A stretch of 64,000 bases of DNA from Bursaphelenchus xylophilus (lineage: Eukaryota; Nematoda; Chromadorea; Rhabditida; Aphelenchoididae): the NCBI GenBank assembly GCA_904066235.2, contig CAJFCV020000001.1:2852001-2916000 (forward strand), given 5' to 3'. Made by a program: the position numbers and the translations under genes. How positions within the stretch are numbered: position 1 is the stretch's first letter; every line of letters starts with the position of its first letter. This document shows positions 45,801 to 56,097 of this stretch, piece after piece. The notes below the pieces were generated by a model. That model worked only from the letters and a program-made list of their open reading frames with translations. It was not told where the DNA came from and did not search any database.

Positions 45801-47864
45801 CAAGGAAGCTTTTTTTTCTCTGCACAGTGCAAAAAAAAATAAAAAAGTTGAACGCACCGTGCAAAATTTAATGAAGAGAGGAAATTGCACCGTGCGGAAA
45901 CGGAAAGTGAAAAAACTTGAAATTTTGTCACTGTGCGAAGAAAACAGAGTTGCGACACATTGCACAGTGCAAAAAAATAAAAGAGCCATCCGCACAGTGC
46001 AAACGCAAGAAAATAAATTTGTCGCAGTTTTAGCACAGTGCAAGAAAACTTTTTTTGTCTGCACAGTGCAAAAAAAAATAAAAAAGTTGAACGCACCGTG
46101 CGAAATTTAATGAAGAGAGGAAATTGCACCGTGCGGAAACGGAAAGCGAAAAAAACTTGAAATTTTGTCACTGTGCGAAGAAAACAGAGTTGCGACACAT
46201 TGCACAGTGCAAAAAAATAAAAAATAGTTTGCACAGTGCAAACGCAAGAAAATAAATTTGTCGCAGTTTTAGCACAGTGCAAGAAAACTTTTTTGTCTGC
46301 ACAGTGCAAAAAAAAATAAAAAAGTTGAACGCACCGTGCGAAATTTAATGAAGACAGGAAATTGCACCGTGCGAAAACGGAAAGCGAAAAAAACTTGAAA
46401 TTTTGTCACTGTGCGAAGAAAACAGAGTTGCGACACATTGCACTGTGCAAAAAAAATAAAAAATAGTTTGCACAGTGAAAACTCAAGAAAACAAACTTGT
46501 CGCAGTTTTAGCACAGTGCAAGAAAACTTTTTTTGTCTGCACAGTGCAAAAAAAATAAAGTTGAACGCACCGTGCGAAATTTAATGAAGACAGGAAATTG
46601 CACCGTGCGGAAACGGAAAGGGAAGTCTTGTCGCAACTTTTTTCATTGTGCGAGAGGAAACGGGAGTTGCGAACAGATTGCACTGTGCGAAAAAAAGGTA
46701 AAAAATTGATTGCACTGTGCAAAAAAAATCAAAAAAATTGCACAGTGCAAACGCAAGAAAACAAACTTGTCGCAGTTTTTGCACGGTGCAAGGGAACGTT
46801 GTTTGCCTGCACCGTGCAAAAAAAAAATAAAAATTAAACGAATCGTGCGGAAAATTTAAAAAATTCAATGAAACAAATTGTAAAATTGTAAAATTAAATT
46901 TCAAAATGAACACCACGATGTACCGGAATCTAATTACACACGCTTGTGGCATTAGACAAAACATCGCCTACACGAAAAGGCAAAGCAAAATTTCACAATA
47001 ATTGTCTGGTTTTTTTTCTTTTTGCAATATCGAAGAATTGCAAAAACATTTGTGTAAAAAAGTAGGGGATATAGAGCTAGTATTTGGTTTTCGATGGCGC
47101 AAAATCATATCAATTTTTTCTGAATTTTACAATTTTGCTTAAACAGTAGTGTCATTTTCGCTGTAAAGACGAAAAAAAGCGCCATAAGTTTTCTTACAAT
47201 ATCATACAAGTTTGACCAAGTTTTTACCAATTAAAACATTTATTTTAAAGAATTGAGGAAGATAGGCAAGAATTCAGAAGAAATGGATACAATTTTCAAA
47301 ATCAGCACCACCGAAAACCCCGAAATCCATTACTCAAAAAAAAATTTTCTTTTAATTGCTAATTAACACTACTGCCTAAGCAAAATTGTAAAATTCAGAA
47401 AAAATGGATACGATATTCGAAATCAGCGCCATCGAAAACCTCCCGCCCTCTTCTTTCTTTTTTTAAGCAGACCTTTCCGCAGCGGACCATTCCGTCCTTC
47501 GCGGTTGAAATAAGCTTATGCCGCGGTGATTTTTGAATTGCACAGTGCAAAAAGCTTGCGACAAAAGGTCTACGAACTTTATGGAAAGACTGGTGGATCA
47601 TCAAAAAAAGAATTTTTTTCGAAAAGCCTTTTCCAAAAGAAAATTTTTTTTTTTTTGTAATTTCCAAAAAGTTGACGCTAAGCTTAGAAAAATACATCCG
47701 TTGTCCGTATTTTACAATTTTTTTCTATTGAGAACTTCAATCTCAAATCTTACCCTTCCCCGATTGCACTCCTTTGTCACATGCTCCTGAACACTGTCAG
47801 TTACGAATTGCATTGGCTCTATTGTAGCGACGAGTTGCTCCGATAAAATGTCGGCTGTCTCCAT
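39876..47864 (-). CDS. Rhodopsin-family neuropeptide receptor (NPY/NPF-like GPCR), 5-6 exons
   Basis: Seven-helix neuropeptide receptor. Minus-strand exons: 47864-47754, 44055-43675, 42540-42364, 42269-42088, 41584-40938, then probably 40225 downward. All junctions are in frame with GT/AG. Exon 1 gives a 37-residue extracellular N-terminus without a signal peptide. TM1 has GNATVVYV (N64), TM2 has NLAVSDF (D92), and C119 is the disulphide cysteine. DRY is at 143-145, CWLP at 277-280 and NPLIY at 319-323. The pattern fits the NPY/NPF/sNPF-like group that includes many nematode NPR receptors; the ligand is unknown. Two 3' ends are possible: reading through the last donor to TGA at 40926-40924 (503 residues), or splicing to 40225 for a Ser/Thr-rich tail open to a stop at 39878-39876. 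Intron 1 is 3.7 kb and full of repeats. Confidence 0.92.
40257..40413. mobile_element. Family A MITE, intact
   Basis: TATCAGTCTGTCGGG left end and CCCGACAGACGGATA right end. It lies in the last intron of the receptor gene, just 30 bp upstream (in gene orientation) of the candidate last exon. Confidence 0.88.
40500..40915. mobile_element. Family C MITE, slightly shortened
   Basis: GAAGTACCTCAAATGCGACG at the left and CTCGGAGTACTTCCC at the right, in the receptor gene's last intron. The outermost bases are degraded and the right terminal repeat is shortened. Confidence 0.8.
41684..41770. mobile_element. Truncated family A MITE
   Basis: Left end and half of the interior, ending at about TTCATTTTTTG where a partial tRNA-type MITE begins. 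In receptor intron 4. Confidence 0.8.
41775..41965. mobile_element. Partial copy of the tRNA-bearing MITE
   Basis: Matches the segment between the tRNA relic and the right terminal repeat of the 24094 element (GGTCAAAAAGACACTGGCAT..., ending CCAAAATTAGGCAGCTAATTT). It lacks the tRNA relic and both outer ends. Confidence 0.75.
42588..42736. mobile_element. Family A MITE, intact
   Basis: TATCAGTCTGTCGGG and CCGACAGACTGATA ends with TA flanks, in receptor intron 2. Confidence 0.88.
42940..43080. mobile_element. Family C MITE fragment
   Basis: Central family C block only (GCCTATTTCTACCGTATACC... to CTCTCTGTCATCCGC), in receptor intron 2. No terminal repeats. Confidence 0.6.
43168..43562. mobile_element. 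Family D MITE split by a second hairpin element
   Basis: Outer parts match family D (AGTCCGCTCGCATAGTCGC at the left, CACTCCAGCGGCTTTAGG at the right). Between about 43217 and 43433 lies another inverted-repeat unit whose ends read CAAACTGAG...CTCAGTTTG, with inner AGTCCGGTGA...TCACCGGACT. Confidence 0.7.
44266..44409. mobile_element. Family A MITE, second interior type
   Basis: Intact ends; interior GCAGCAAAATTTCTCGC like the 38865 copy. In receptor intron 1, directly adjoining another copy. Confidence 0.85.
44410..44553. mobile_element. Family A MITE, eroded ends
   Basis: The interior matches the common type (GAAGTGAAAAGAAATTTGAT). The left end is reduced to AATATAATGAGCATGAGTCG, and the right end reads CATTATTTTTCCCGACATCC. 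Confidence 0.75.
44571..44706. mobile_element. Family A MITE, intact
   Basis: TCAGTCTGTCGGGAAAATAA at the left and TTTTCCCGACAGATTGA at the right, with TA on both sides. Three family A copies lie end to end here (44266-44706). Confidence 0.85.
45359..46840. repeat. Tandem array, about six units of 236-245 bp, with GCAC(A/C/T)GTGC palindromes
   Basis: The marker AACGCACCGTGCGAAATTTA (first copy variant) recurs at about 45359, 45606, 45850, 46088, 46325 and 46562. Each unit holds four to five GCAC(A/T)GTGC words and two or three GCACCGTGC variants. The long open frame on the minus strand (332 codons) is only a translation of the repeat (FLHCAK-type units) and is not a gene. Lies in receptor intron 1. 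Confidence 0.92.
47090..47440. mobile_element. Inverted-repeat element, about 350 bp, ends GGTTTTCGATGGCGC
   Basis: The left segment GGTTTTCGATGGCGCAAAAT and the right segment ending GCGCCATCGAAAACC are inverted over about 65 bp, including TCTGAATTTTACAATTTTGC against its complement. No coding content. Confidence 0.75.
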
Positions 47865-48139
47865 AGTTGTAAAACAGTTGTATTTTCAGTTTATGACAAT
47901 ATTTTAGCGAAGGTCGGGACGTATCTTACATCATTGCCAATGAAAAATCAAAAATATTTTTGGTGATATCTGTTTTTTCGGTGCCTAAAATTGTGTTAGA
48001 TTACTCCTAAGGTAGTGAATTTACACATTCAATAGAAGAATTCGCGTATTTTACAAAAAATATCAAAAAATCCCGATTTATAAGCGAAATAAAATCAAAA
48101 ACCCTCAATTTTCCACCAAGCAAAGATTTGTCCAAATTT

Positions 48140-48490
48140 AAATTAATTTTCTCTGAGGCATAAAAGCGAGACTCCTAGTTCGCGATTCACAGAAAAAAGC
48201 GAGATTTTTGGGTTAAAAGTTGGAAAAAAAATTACACTTTGTTGCGAATTTAGGCAGGAAAAGTTTCAGGCCAATTTCTACTATAGAGAGTGATCTGTTT
48301 CCACAAAAAAATCAATTTTTTCCGCGCGAAATTGGCAGAGATATGGCCAAAAATTGTTTTTGTCTGACCGTTCTCCGCATTTAGCGTGCTCTCTCGGCGG
48401 CAAAAATCGTTCGATATCTCGGCCGTCCCTGCAGAGCGAGAGCTAAAATTTTCAGGGTTTTAAATTAAAATATGTGGTCTACGCCCAAAG
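48140..48490. mobile_element. Family C MITE fragment, next to a full copy
   Basis: Interior of family C (TTCGCGATTCACAGAAAAAA ... CTACGCCCAAAGTGTGTGC) without either terminal repeat, ending exactly at the TAA where the next full copy begins. Confidence 0.7.
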
Positions 48491-48500
48491 TGTGTGCTAA

Positions 48501-49143
48501 CAGGGGAAGTACTTCAAGTGCGACGCTCAGATTTTGATGAAACTTGGCACAAATTTAGAATAATTTTTTCTAAGATACTAGTCGCGGAAAAAAGTCCTGG
48601 GATTTTCTCGCGCCCCCCAAACTCCATCGCGCTCCGAAAAGTTGATTTGTCGCGGGAATCGCGCGCGACAATAAGGCAAAATCAACAAAATTGCACTGTG
48701 CAAAAGCACTTTTCGGGTTCATGCACAGTGCAGAGTCGCAGAAAAATCCCAGGACTTTTTTCCGCGACTAGTATATACGAGAATCCTAGCTCGCGCTTCG
48801 CAGAAACAACCAAGATTTTTAGATCGAAAGTCGGCGAAAATTTAGGACTTTTTGCCGAATTTCAGCACGAAAAGTTTCATGCTTATTTCTACCGTAAAAC
48901 AATGTTTCTACAAAAAATCAAATTTTTCCGCACGAAACTGCCAAAGTTATAGCCAAAAAGTCGTTTTCACTCTGACCGCTCTCCGCGTTTAGCGTGCTCT
49001 CTCGGCGGCAAAAATCGTTCGATATCTCGGCGTCGCCCGCAAAGCGCGAGCTAAAACTTTCAGGAATTGATATCTAGTCTATTCCCGACCCGTGTGCAAA
49101 ATTTAAAGAAAATCTGAGCGTCGCACTTGGAGTACTTCCCCTG
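48501..49143. mobile_element. Family C MITE with a nested family E MITE
   Basis: Ends CAGGGGAAGTACTTCAAGTG and CTTGGAGTACTTCCCCTG, flanked by TAA/TAA. Without the nested element it is 447 bp. Confidence 0.9.
48578..48771. mobile_element. Family E MITE, 194 bp, nested
   Basis: Ends CTAGTCGCGGAAAAAAGTCC and its complement, flanked by TA/TA. Family C copies give the empty target (AAGATATA). The interior holds one GCACTGTGC and one GCACAGTGC. The same element sits in the tRNA gene at 60097. Confidence 0.92.
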
Positions 49144-49270
49144 TAAGTTTAAAAAGAATCACAGCGTCGCACTTGGGGCAATTCTTTTGGTATTTTTTAC
49201 TTCTACCACGCTTTTTCAAAAGTCCGTAGATTTTTTGTCGCAAAACAAGAAAAGTTATTTTGTGCTGATT

Positions 49271-49460
49271 ATTTTCCCGACAGTATCAGTTTGTCGGTGA
49301 AATAATAAGAACAAAATTGAAAAGCAAAAAAGCAAAAGTTATAAAGATGTAATCAGATGGGTAATAAAGACAATACTTGTCATTTCTGGATTAAGCGGAC
49401 TTGTGATTAGTCTGTCGGGAAAATAACGTGGGCCCTTCGCACTTTGGAATCGCCCATCAT
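49271..49460. mobile_element. Broken family A ends
   Basis: A right end (TTATTTTCCCGACAG) abuts a left end (TATCAGTTTGTCGGTGAAAT) at about 49270-49310, and another left end with the second interior type begins at 49409. None forms a complete element. Confidence 0.65.
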
Positions 49461-49496
49461 CGCTTCGAGACGGCTAGCCTAGAGGTTTATGGAATC

Positions 49497-49647
49497 TCAG
49501 TCTGTCGGGAAAATAATGAACACAATGTCGCTGCGCCAATCCCCGTCGCTGAAAGTGAAAGCAATTTGATTTTGCCGCGAAACAGTTCATTTTCTCGACG
49601 GCATTGCGATTTTCGACAGAGAGCTCATTATTTTCCCGACAGACTGA
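49497..49647. mobile_element. Family A MITE, intact
   Basis: Complete ends TCAGTCTGTCGGGAAAATAA...; common interior type. It lies just inside a partial copy that starts at 49409. Confidence 0.88.
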
Positions 49648-49749
49648 TAAAGTACTTTCAAATTTAAAAACTGTGAGGACTAACCTTTGTGAGTAATAAC
49701 ACAAATTTCACGTAAATCCCGATGAATTTTACATGGAGAAAACAATTAG

Positions 49750-50590
49750 TCTTACCTTCTACACCTGTGAAAAAGCGAGATTAACAAGCCCACCCAAACC
49801 TCTGTACGTAAAAAATTGGATTGTCACATTGTATGGGGAAAATGAAGCGTAAACAGGTTACTCACAGTAACCCAATAAAAAAAGTTGTTACAAGAACTCG
49901 GGGAATAATAAATTATAGGAAAATTGAAGAATTTGGGCGATTTTTGAACTTTTGGAGAAGAATTTTCAGGCCAATTCACTGTAAATTGTATAGAAACAAC
50001 AGAGATTTTGAAGAACCTAGGTTGCAGAAACATAAAAACTTTGCTTTTATTAGTTTTTTTGAAGAAAGAAGAGTATTCCTTTCATCTAATTGGTTGAAAT
50101 TAGCTACCAAAAAACACGATAGGGAGCCATAAAAAGTTGCTCTGGCAAAAATCTAATGATTTCTAGGACTTTTTTTTTTGATTTTGAGATGACATGCAAA
50201 CTAAGGCCCAATGGGAGATGCACGAACAAGTTCAAGAGGACAAAAAAGTATTTGATTTCTTACAATAAGGGTGTCGTTGTACGGAACCCCGTCCTCGGAG
50301 GGGTATTTTGACTTAAAATTGGCTCTGCGGATCTTTGAAATTTTTCTTTGTAGACAGGTTAAAAGTCCAAAATTTCTCGATCATTTTCAACCGAAAAACA
50401 ATGGTTTTCGGGGTAGAAATGCCCCTACTTCAGAAGGTCGTAGCGACCTGAGTTTGCACTTTAAAAGCTTGTTATTTCGTAGACAAAACCTAGTGTCGTT
50501 TAAAGATACATATTTCAAATACGAAGTCTCTGCGCCGCCTCTAGAAGTTATAGCCTTCGAATTTCGTTCACGTTTTTTGTAAGTCCCTGT
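49750..50590. other. Non-coding region, no feature recognised
   Basis: Open frames on both strands overlap and conflict. I see no terminal repeats and no conserved protein segment in this part. Confidence 0.4.
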
Positions 50591-50597
50591 ACAGTGC

Positions 50598-50850
50598 TGA
50601 TCCAGTGACAAAAAACATGCCATTTTGCGTCCAGGACGTATCAAAAATGTAGCGAAGTACCTCCCTTCCAAACGAAAAGACACCGATTTCAAAACCGCGC
50701 CCGCTTTTTTTGTGATTGTGAGGGAAAGGGCGCGCTCTTCAAAACGGAGTTTTTTCACTTGGAGAGGGAGGCATTTTGCTACATTTTTTGATACTTTCCG
50801 GATCCAAAATGGTACATTTTTTTGCTACTGGATCAGGTCCGTCACTGTAC
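50598..50850. mobile_element. Family H MITE
   Basis: Left end CTGATCCAGTGACAAAAAAC and right end TTTTTTGCTACTGGATCAG, about 250 bp, related to the copy at 19224 in the ccpp-1 intron. The interior is different in sequence but equally without coding content. Confidence 0.8.
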
Positions 50851-50905
50851 ATTGCATTTTAAAATTAAAAACGTCAGCGCAGCTTTTGACGCATAGCGAA
50901 AAATA

Positions 50906-51053
50906 TCAGTCTGTCGGGAAATTAATGAGAGCAGTGTCGCTTCGCCGATCGCTGAAGAAAAAAGAAATTTTGCTTTTGCCGCGACACAATTCATTTTCTC
51001 GGCGGTGCGATTTTCGACGCGACAGAGCGCTCATTATTTTCCCGACATACTGA
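50906..51053. mobile_element. Family A MITE, intact
   Basis: TATCAGTCTGTCGGG at the left and CCCGACATACTGATA at the right, with TA flanks. Confidence 0.87.
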
Positions 51054-51059
51054 TATTAT

Positions 51060-51950
51060 ACGTAGTTTTAATAAAGCATTTTAAAATTTCAGCAACCCTC
51101 AAAAATACTTTAATTTAAATTGAGATTTGAACACTGTAAAAAACGCTTTTTATAGCCTCGGTAACCGGATCATTCCCAACAAGGCAACTCGAAAATTGGA
51201 TTTGACGAATTTGTTTTGATTCAATTTCCTTGAGCTCTGCGCTGACACAAGATGACACTTGTTCTTAGAACGAATGGAAGTCATAAGTTTCGAAAAGTTC
51301 AAAAAACATTTTTACGGTAAAAATTTATTTGGGAATGTAAGTAAAAATCGACCGGAGAACCATTAGTTTTTTCACGCTAGGCCAATTTTTCTGGATTTTT
51401 GTTGCGAAATTTCAATTTTCGCAACATCCTAAAGGCCTACAAATTTGACTTTGACACGAAATTCTCTCATTTTCTTACATCCCCTTAGGCAATGAATAGA
51501 AAAAAATCTCAAAAATCAACGATTCCTTTTTTTATAATACACAATTAGCTACATCTACAGTAGTTATACATGTAATAATATCAAGATACGAACCCACAAA
51601 AAGCCTTAGTAATCATACCAACGCCTAAGCGGATGTAATCTATAATATGAATGTTTGAGGCCATTTTTGTTACACCCGCTTTACTGCCCACCGGCACGAC
51701 ATCGGAAATCCTCCAAAATGCTCGTGGACATGCAACCTACGGCTTTTTTTAGGACTTTTTTTGTAGAGATTGGACTGGACGGTGGAGCATGCAAAGGAAA
51801 TTTGAAAAAGAAATTGTAAAAATTTGAAAAAATTATGATGGTTTTTGGAAAAAGGAAATGAGATTTTTTGCGCATTTTTGATCAAAATTAATCTAGTTTT
51901 AATTGGTCATAAAAACAGCCAAGAGAGTTATGGATAAAAACTATGGTATA
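51060..51950. other. Non-coding region, no feature recognised
   Basis: No convincing gene, splice-supported exon or repeat family member is visible. Confidence 0.4.
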
Positions 51951-51953
51951 TCA

Positions 51954-52071
51954 TCAGTCTGTCGGGGAAATAATGAGCACTCTGTCGCAATGAAGATCGC
52001 ATCGCCGCTGATTGTGAGAAAATGAACTGTGGCGCAGCAACATATTGCTCATTACTTCCCCGACAGACTGA
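51954..52071. mobile_element. Family A MITE, short (118 bp)
   Basis: Both ends are intact (TCAGTCTGTCGGGGAAATAA); the interior is shortened by about 35 bp. Confidence 0.87.
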
Positions 52072-52196
52072 TAGTAAGGGGTTCAAAAACTCTGTTATAA
52101 TATTCGCGGCTAAACGTTCTGATAATTCATCCCCCAAAACTCGAAAACCGCAAGGTTTAACTCCAGGTTACAGACTGATATGATGCTGGAATCATA

Positions 52197-52436
52197 CTAG
52201 TCCGTTCGCAATGTCGCGAGTTTTCGTCGCGCGCCATGGAATCGCCTTTGCGACGGCTAGCCGCGGCCGGGCGACTGCGATGAGGGGACCCTATTTTCCC
52301 GACATATTGATACTCCCTTCGCAAAGCCGCTGGAGTGATATTGGCAACGTGTATAGTGCAAAAACAGGTGAGATCAACACCCACAGAAAGCCTATTGCAC
52401 GCCGAAATTACTTCAGCGACTTTGCGAACCGAGACT
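52197..52436. mobile_element. Composite of family D and family A ends
   Basis: CTAGTCCGTTCGCAATGTCGC (family D left end), then a family A-type right end (TATTTTCCCGACATATTGATA, about 52290-52312). A second D-like segment follows (CCTTCGCAAAGCCGCTGGAG ... CAGCGACTTTGCGAACCGAG). Confidence 0.65.
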
Positions 52437-52661
52437 CCTCCCTCACTCGCAATTTGCAAAAAAATATCGAGATTTTTAGAAACTAAAATGGTGGAAAAAT
52501 TTGACAAATTTTGGAATGAAAAACGTGTGGCAAACACAAAAAATTCGACTAATTAAAACGACCGTATTTTACCTACAACACTTGTCAATCACCTCTTTAC
52601 ACACTGAACATCACCTATTATCTAATCGTCTCTACTTCGAAAACAACCCATACCATTGCCA

Positions 52662-55605
52662 TCAAAACGAATCCACATCATGAACCCGAGCATTATGCTT
52701 CGACTTCAAAGGCCATTCCTCAAAATACAGAGTCACGTCACCCCTCGAAACATACCCTCCATCCACAGCTCTGCCACAGCCCTCCGAATGTATATAAGTA
52801 TCTGTAGCGTTTACCCTTTAAATTGAGCGTTTTTTGCACCTACAATGATTGCACGCGAGCCCGCATTTAACTCCACTCCAGGATTTACCCTTTCCGCTAT
52901 TTCTTCACCCCTCCGCCGCTAAATACCACACTCATTTGCCCTCCGGAAATTATGCGAATGAAGCCGAGAAACAGCATAATTTGTGGTTCTGCATTTCTTG
53001 GTTTATGTTCGCGATGTTTGAACGCGGAAAGAATATAGTAAACAAGTAGTTTAACATGATTAGAAAAAGGAAATTGCATTATCAGTCTGGCCAAAGGGGA
53101 ACCGCCCTCTTTGACGCGTCAAAATCGCAACACCAAAGGGCAGAAGCATTGAAAGTTTTTTGGGACATCGAAAAAACGCATGCGACTTTGAAAAATCGCC
53201 GAATTTCTGGAAATTTTTTATTGCACAGTGCAAAAAAATTTTTTGTTGATTGCACAGTGCAAAAAAAAAATTTTGTTGGCTGCACAGTGCAAAAAGTTTT
53301 TTTGATGATTGCACAGTGCAAAAAAAATTTTTGTTGATGGCACGGTGCAAAAAAAATTTTTTGTTCATTGCACGGTGCAAAACAGCCATTCGCACTGTGC
53401 AAAACAGTGAACTCATCGCACAAAATGAGCGACAAACCCAATTTTAGGTTTGCGATTTTCTCCGCTTTTTCACCGACATGTGCCAAATTTCGCACTGTGC
53501 AAACAACAGATGCAATTTTTGGCCCTTGCACTGTGCGAAAAAAGTCAGGGTGCGAGCGACAGCCCAAAAAAGCCTTTTGCACGGTGCAGAAAGCAAGAAG
53601 TTGCACAGTGCAAATGGAATTTTTGTTTTCGCACACTGCATGTGGCTGAAATCACTCCAGTGACTTTACGAACTGACTAGTGGTATTTTCATAAAGTGCG
53701 AAGACTTTTGAACCGTGATTTTTTCTTTTTTTCTGAAAAATCAAAATGCACTGTGCAAAGAATATTTTTCTTGCACAGTGCGGCGCACGACGAAAAGTTT
53801 ACTCACTTTTTGAAAATGGTAGTAGTAGTACAGGTTGGTTCATACACCTTCCGACAACCCTAGAAAATTGGGAAACCCATATACGGTACTTTAAATCCAT
53901 GCATCCAAAAATTACTGGGCTTTTAAGGCCGATACTTCGCTCAACTTACAAAATTGCTGACAGTATTTTACAAAAAAAAATCACCGCTCCAAATTCCACA
54001 GCCCTCCTGACCGTACACACAGTTACATAATGCGGGAATTACCATGTGTTCGTTCCCAATGCGTTTGAATTGCAAATTGGGGGGCCGCTTTTCAGGACAT
54101 TGGTATTCCAAAAATGAACATTTCCAAGGCCCAAAAATAGAGAGAAAGTAAAGTGCAAAGTGATAAAAGTGAAATGTAAGATACTCAATTGTTTTTATGT
54201 TTTGGATTAGAGAGCAATTTTTGCACGGATTTGAACCAAAAAAAATGCAGGGCAAATAAGTCCAAGTTCGACGCTCAGATTTTGATGGAACTAGGCACAA
54301 ATTTCGAATATTCTTTTCTATGGCATATGCGAGAATCCTAGCTCGCGCTTTGCAGAAACGGCTGAGATTTTTAGGTCGAAATTTGGCAAAAATAGGAGAC
54401 CTTTATGATGAATTTTGGCATGAAAAGTTTCATGGCTATTTCTACCGTAGAGGGTACCGTTTCCACAAAAAATCATTTTTTTCCGCACAACACTGGCAAA
54501 GATATGACCAAAAAGTGTGTTACAGACCGCCTTCGGTTTTTCGCGTACTCTCTCGGTGGCAAATATCGTTCAATATCTCGGCCGCGCCTGCGAAGCACGA
54601 ACTAACACTTTCTGGAATTGATATGTGGCTTATGCCTGACATGTATACAAAAATTAAAGAAAATCTGAGCGTCGCACTTCAAACACTTCCTTTACAAACG
54701 AGGTTCCTTGCACTCGCTTTCCAGAGACGGCAGGGATTTTTAAGCGGAAATTTAGCAAAACTGCGATCATCTGACCGTCGCACTTGGGTACTTCCATTGT
54801 CAGTCGGAAGAGTACCCTAAATGGCGTTCGTTGCACGATCTGTCGGCTTCACTGTGCTAATGTCAAACGCAAAATGTGGGTCTTTTGCTCGGCAACAAAA
54901 AGTCTGTGCACTTTTGAAAAGCGTAGTATCAAAAAACAGAAAATTTTTTCTTCCCGAAACATACTTCCCTTAACTACAGCTCTACAGAAGTCAAAATTTT
55001 GGTCCTTTTGCTCTCTAAACATTTCGACAGAATCCTCCTGACAAAAAGCCGAGAATTAACGGTTTCAGGCGCACAAAACCCTTGGAAATGCAGGATGATT
55101 GACAGGATTAAGCGGGTTACTAAGTGAAGACCCCATTAATGGACCTCTAATGGCCCGCTTTGACATCATCCGACGTAATCGCGTTAAGTTGAACCAAAAA
55201 TCTGACCAATTTTTTTTAAAAAGAATTTTGTTTCCGGGTCTGCAAAATTTTTTTTAAATAAAAAAAATAAAATAATTTTTTTTTTTTTTTGAAAAATACG
55301 TTTATTACAACCTAAAAGCTTTAATTCACTATGAATTGTTGTTCTCATCCCTTTGAATTAGATATTTTTTTATGAATTGACTTAAAGACGCCCACCAGAT
55401 CCAATTACAATGTCGAAAAAACAATAACACAGACGTTGGCGTTGTCTATTCAACGCCTCGACTAGTAAACAGCTCATATTTTACCTGATACATCAACAGC
55501 TTACAAAAATAACAATCATCCGGCGGATGGATCAGGTTGCACTGTGCGATAAGAATTTTGATGGAGTTATTGGAATTTGAGGTAAATTGTTGCTTCGGAA
55601 ATGAT
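52662..55605 (-). CDS. Candidate cysteine-rich protein gene, three possible exons
   Basis: Three exon-like segments lie in order on the minus strand. 55605-55485 has a TTTCAG acceptor and CAG/GTAAAA donor (NSIKILIAQCNLIHPPDDCYFC...). About 54120-53985 has a Cys-rich frame (CNCVYGQEGCGIWS) and an AGCG/GTGATT donor. 52801-52662 follows a CTACAG acceptor and ends in TGA (DTYIHSEGCGRAVDGGY...). The last two join in phase. The start and the acceptor of the middle segment were not found. The composition suggests a secreted or extracellular protein (inference). No family is recognised. MITEs occupy the gaps. Confidence 0.3.
53220..53790. repeat. Cluster of GCAC(A/T)GTGC palindromes plus a family D MITE part
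   Basis: About ten copies of the palindrome. The first six are spaced roughly 25-30 bp apart, some as GCACGGTGC, within the near-repeating phrase TTGCACAGTGCAAAAAAA. The part from about 53490 to 53680 is a family D MITE ending GAACTGACTAG. Confidence 0.85.
54245..54690. mobile_element. Family C MITE, degraded ends
   Basis: AAGTTCGACGCTCAGATTTT at the left and AATCTGAGCGTCGCACTTCA at the right, about 446 bp, with the outer bases altered. Confidence 0.8.
54800..55484. other. Non-coding region, no feature recognised
   Basis: T-rich and A-rich runs (about 55200-55290), short frames only, no repeat-family ends. Confidence 0.4.
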
Positions 55606-55628
55606 CTGAAAGACAGCAAAAGGGCTAA

Positions 55629-56077
55629 CAGGGGAAGTACTTCAAGTGTGACGCTCAGATTTTCTTTAAATTTTGCACACACATCGGGTATGGACTAAAT
55701 ATCAATTCCTGAAAGTTTTAGCTCGCGCTTTGCGGGCGCCGCCGAGATATCGAACGATTTTTGCCGCCGAGAGAGCACGCTAAACGTGGAGAGCGGTCAG
55801 AGAGAAAAGCGCTTTTTGGCCATAACTTTGGCAGTTTCGTGCGGAAAAATTTGATTTTTTGTAGAAACATTATCCTTTACAGTTGAAATAGGCACGAAAC
55901 TTTTCGTGCCGAAATTCGGCAAAAAGCCCTAAATTTTCGCCGACTTTTGATATAAAAATCTCGGTTGTTTCTGTAAAGCGCGAGCTAGGATTCTCGCATA
56001 TATCTTAGAAAAAATTATTCTAAACTTATGCCAAGTTTCATCAAAATCTGAGCGTCACACTTCAAGTACTTCCCTTG
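55629..56077. mobile_element. Family C MITE, intact, 449 bp
   Basis: CAGGGGAAGTACTTCAAGTG and TTCAAGTACTTCCCTTG ends, flanked by TAA/TAA. Reverse orientation relative to the copies at 32909 and 48501. Confidence 0.92.
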
Positions 56078-56097
56078 TAAATCGAAAAAATAAAGAG

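Noticed and set aside
45311..46309. 332-codon open frame on the minus strand
   Set aside because: It is a translation of the 240-bp tandem repeat (repeated FLHCAK / CTVQ words), open only because the unit happens to lack stops in that frame.
50271..51053. Overlapping frames of 103-142 codons
   Set aside because: They run through family H and A MITEs and change strand; not coding.
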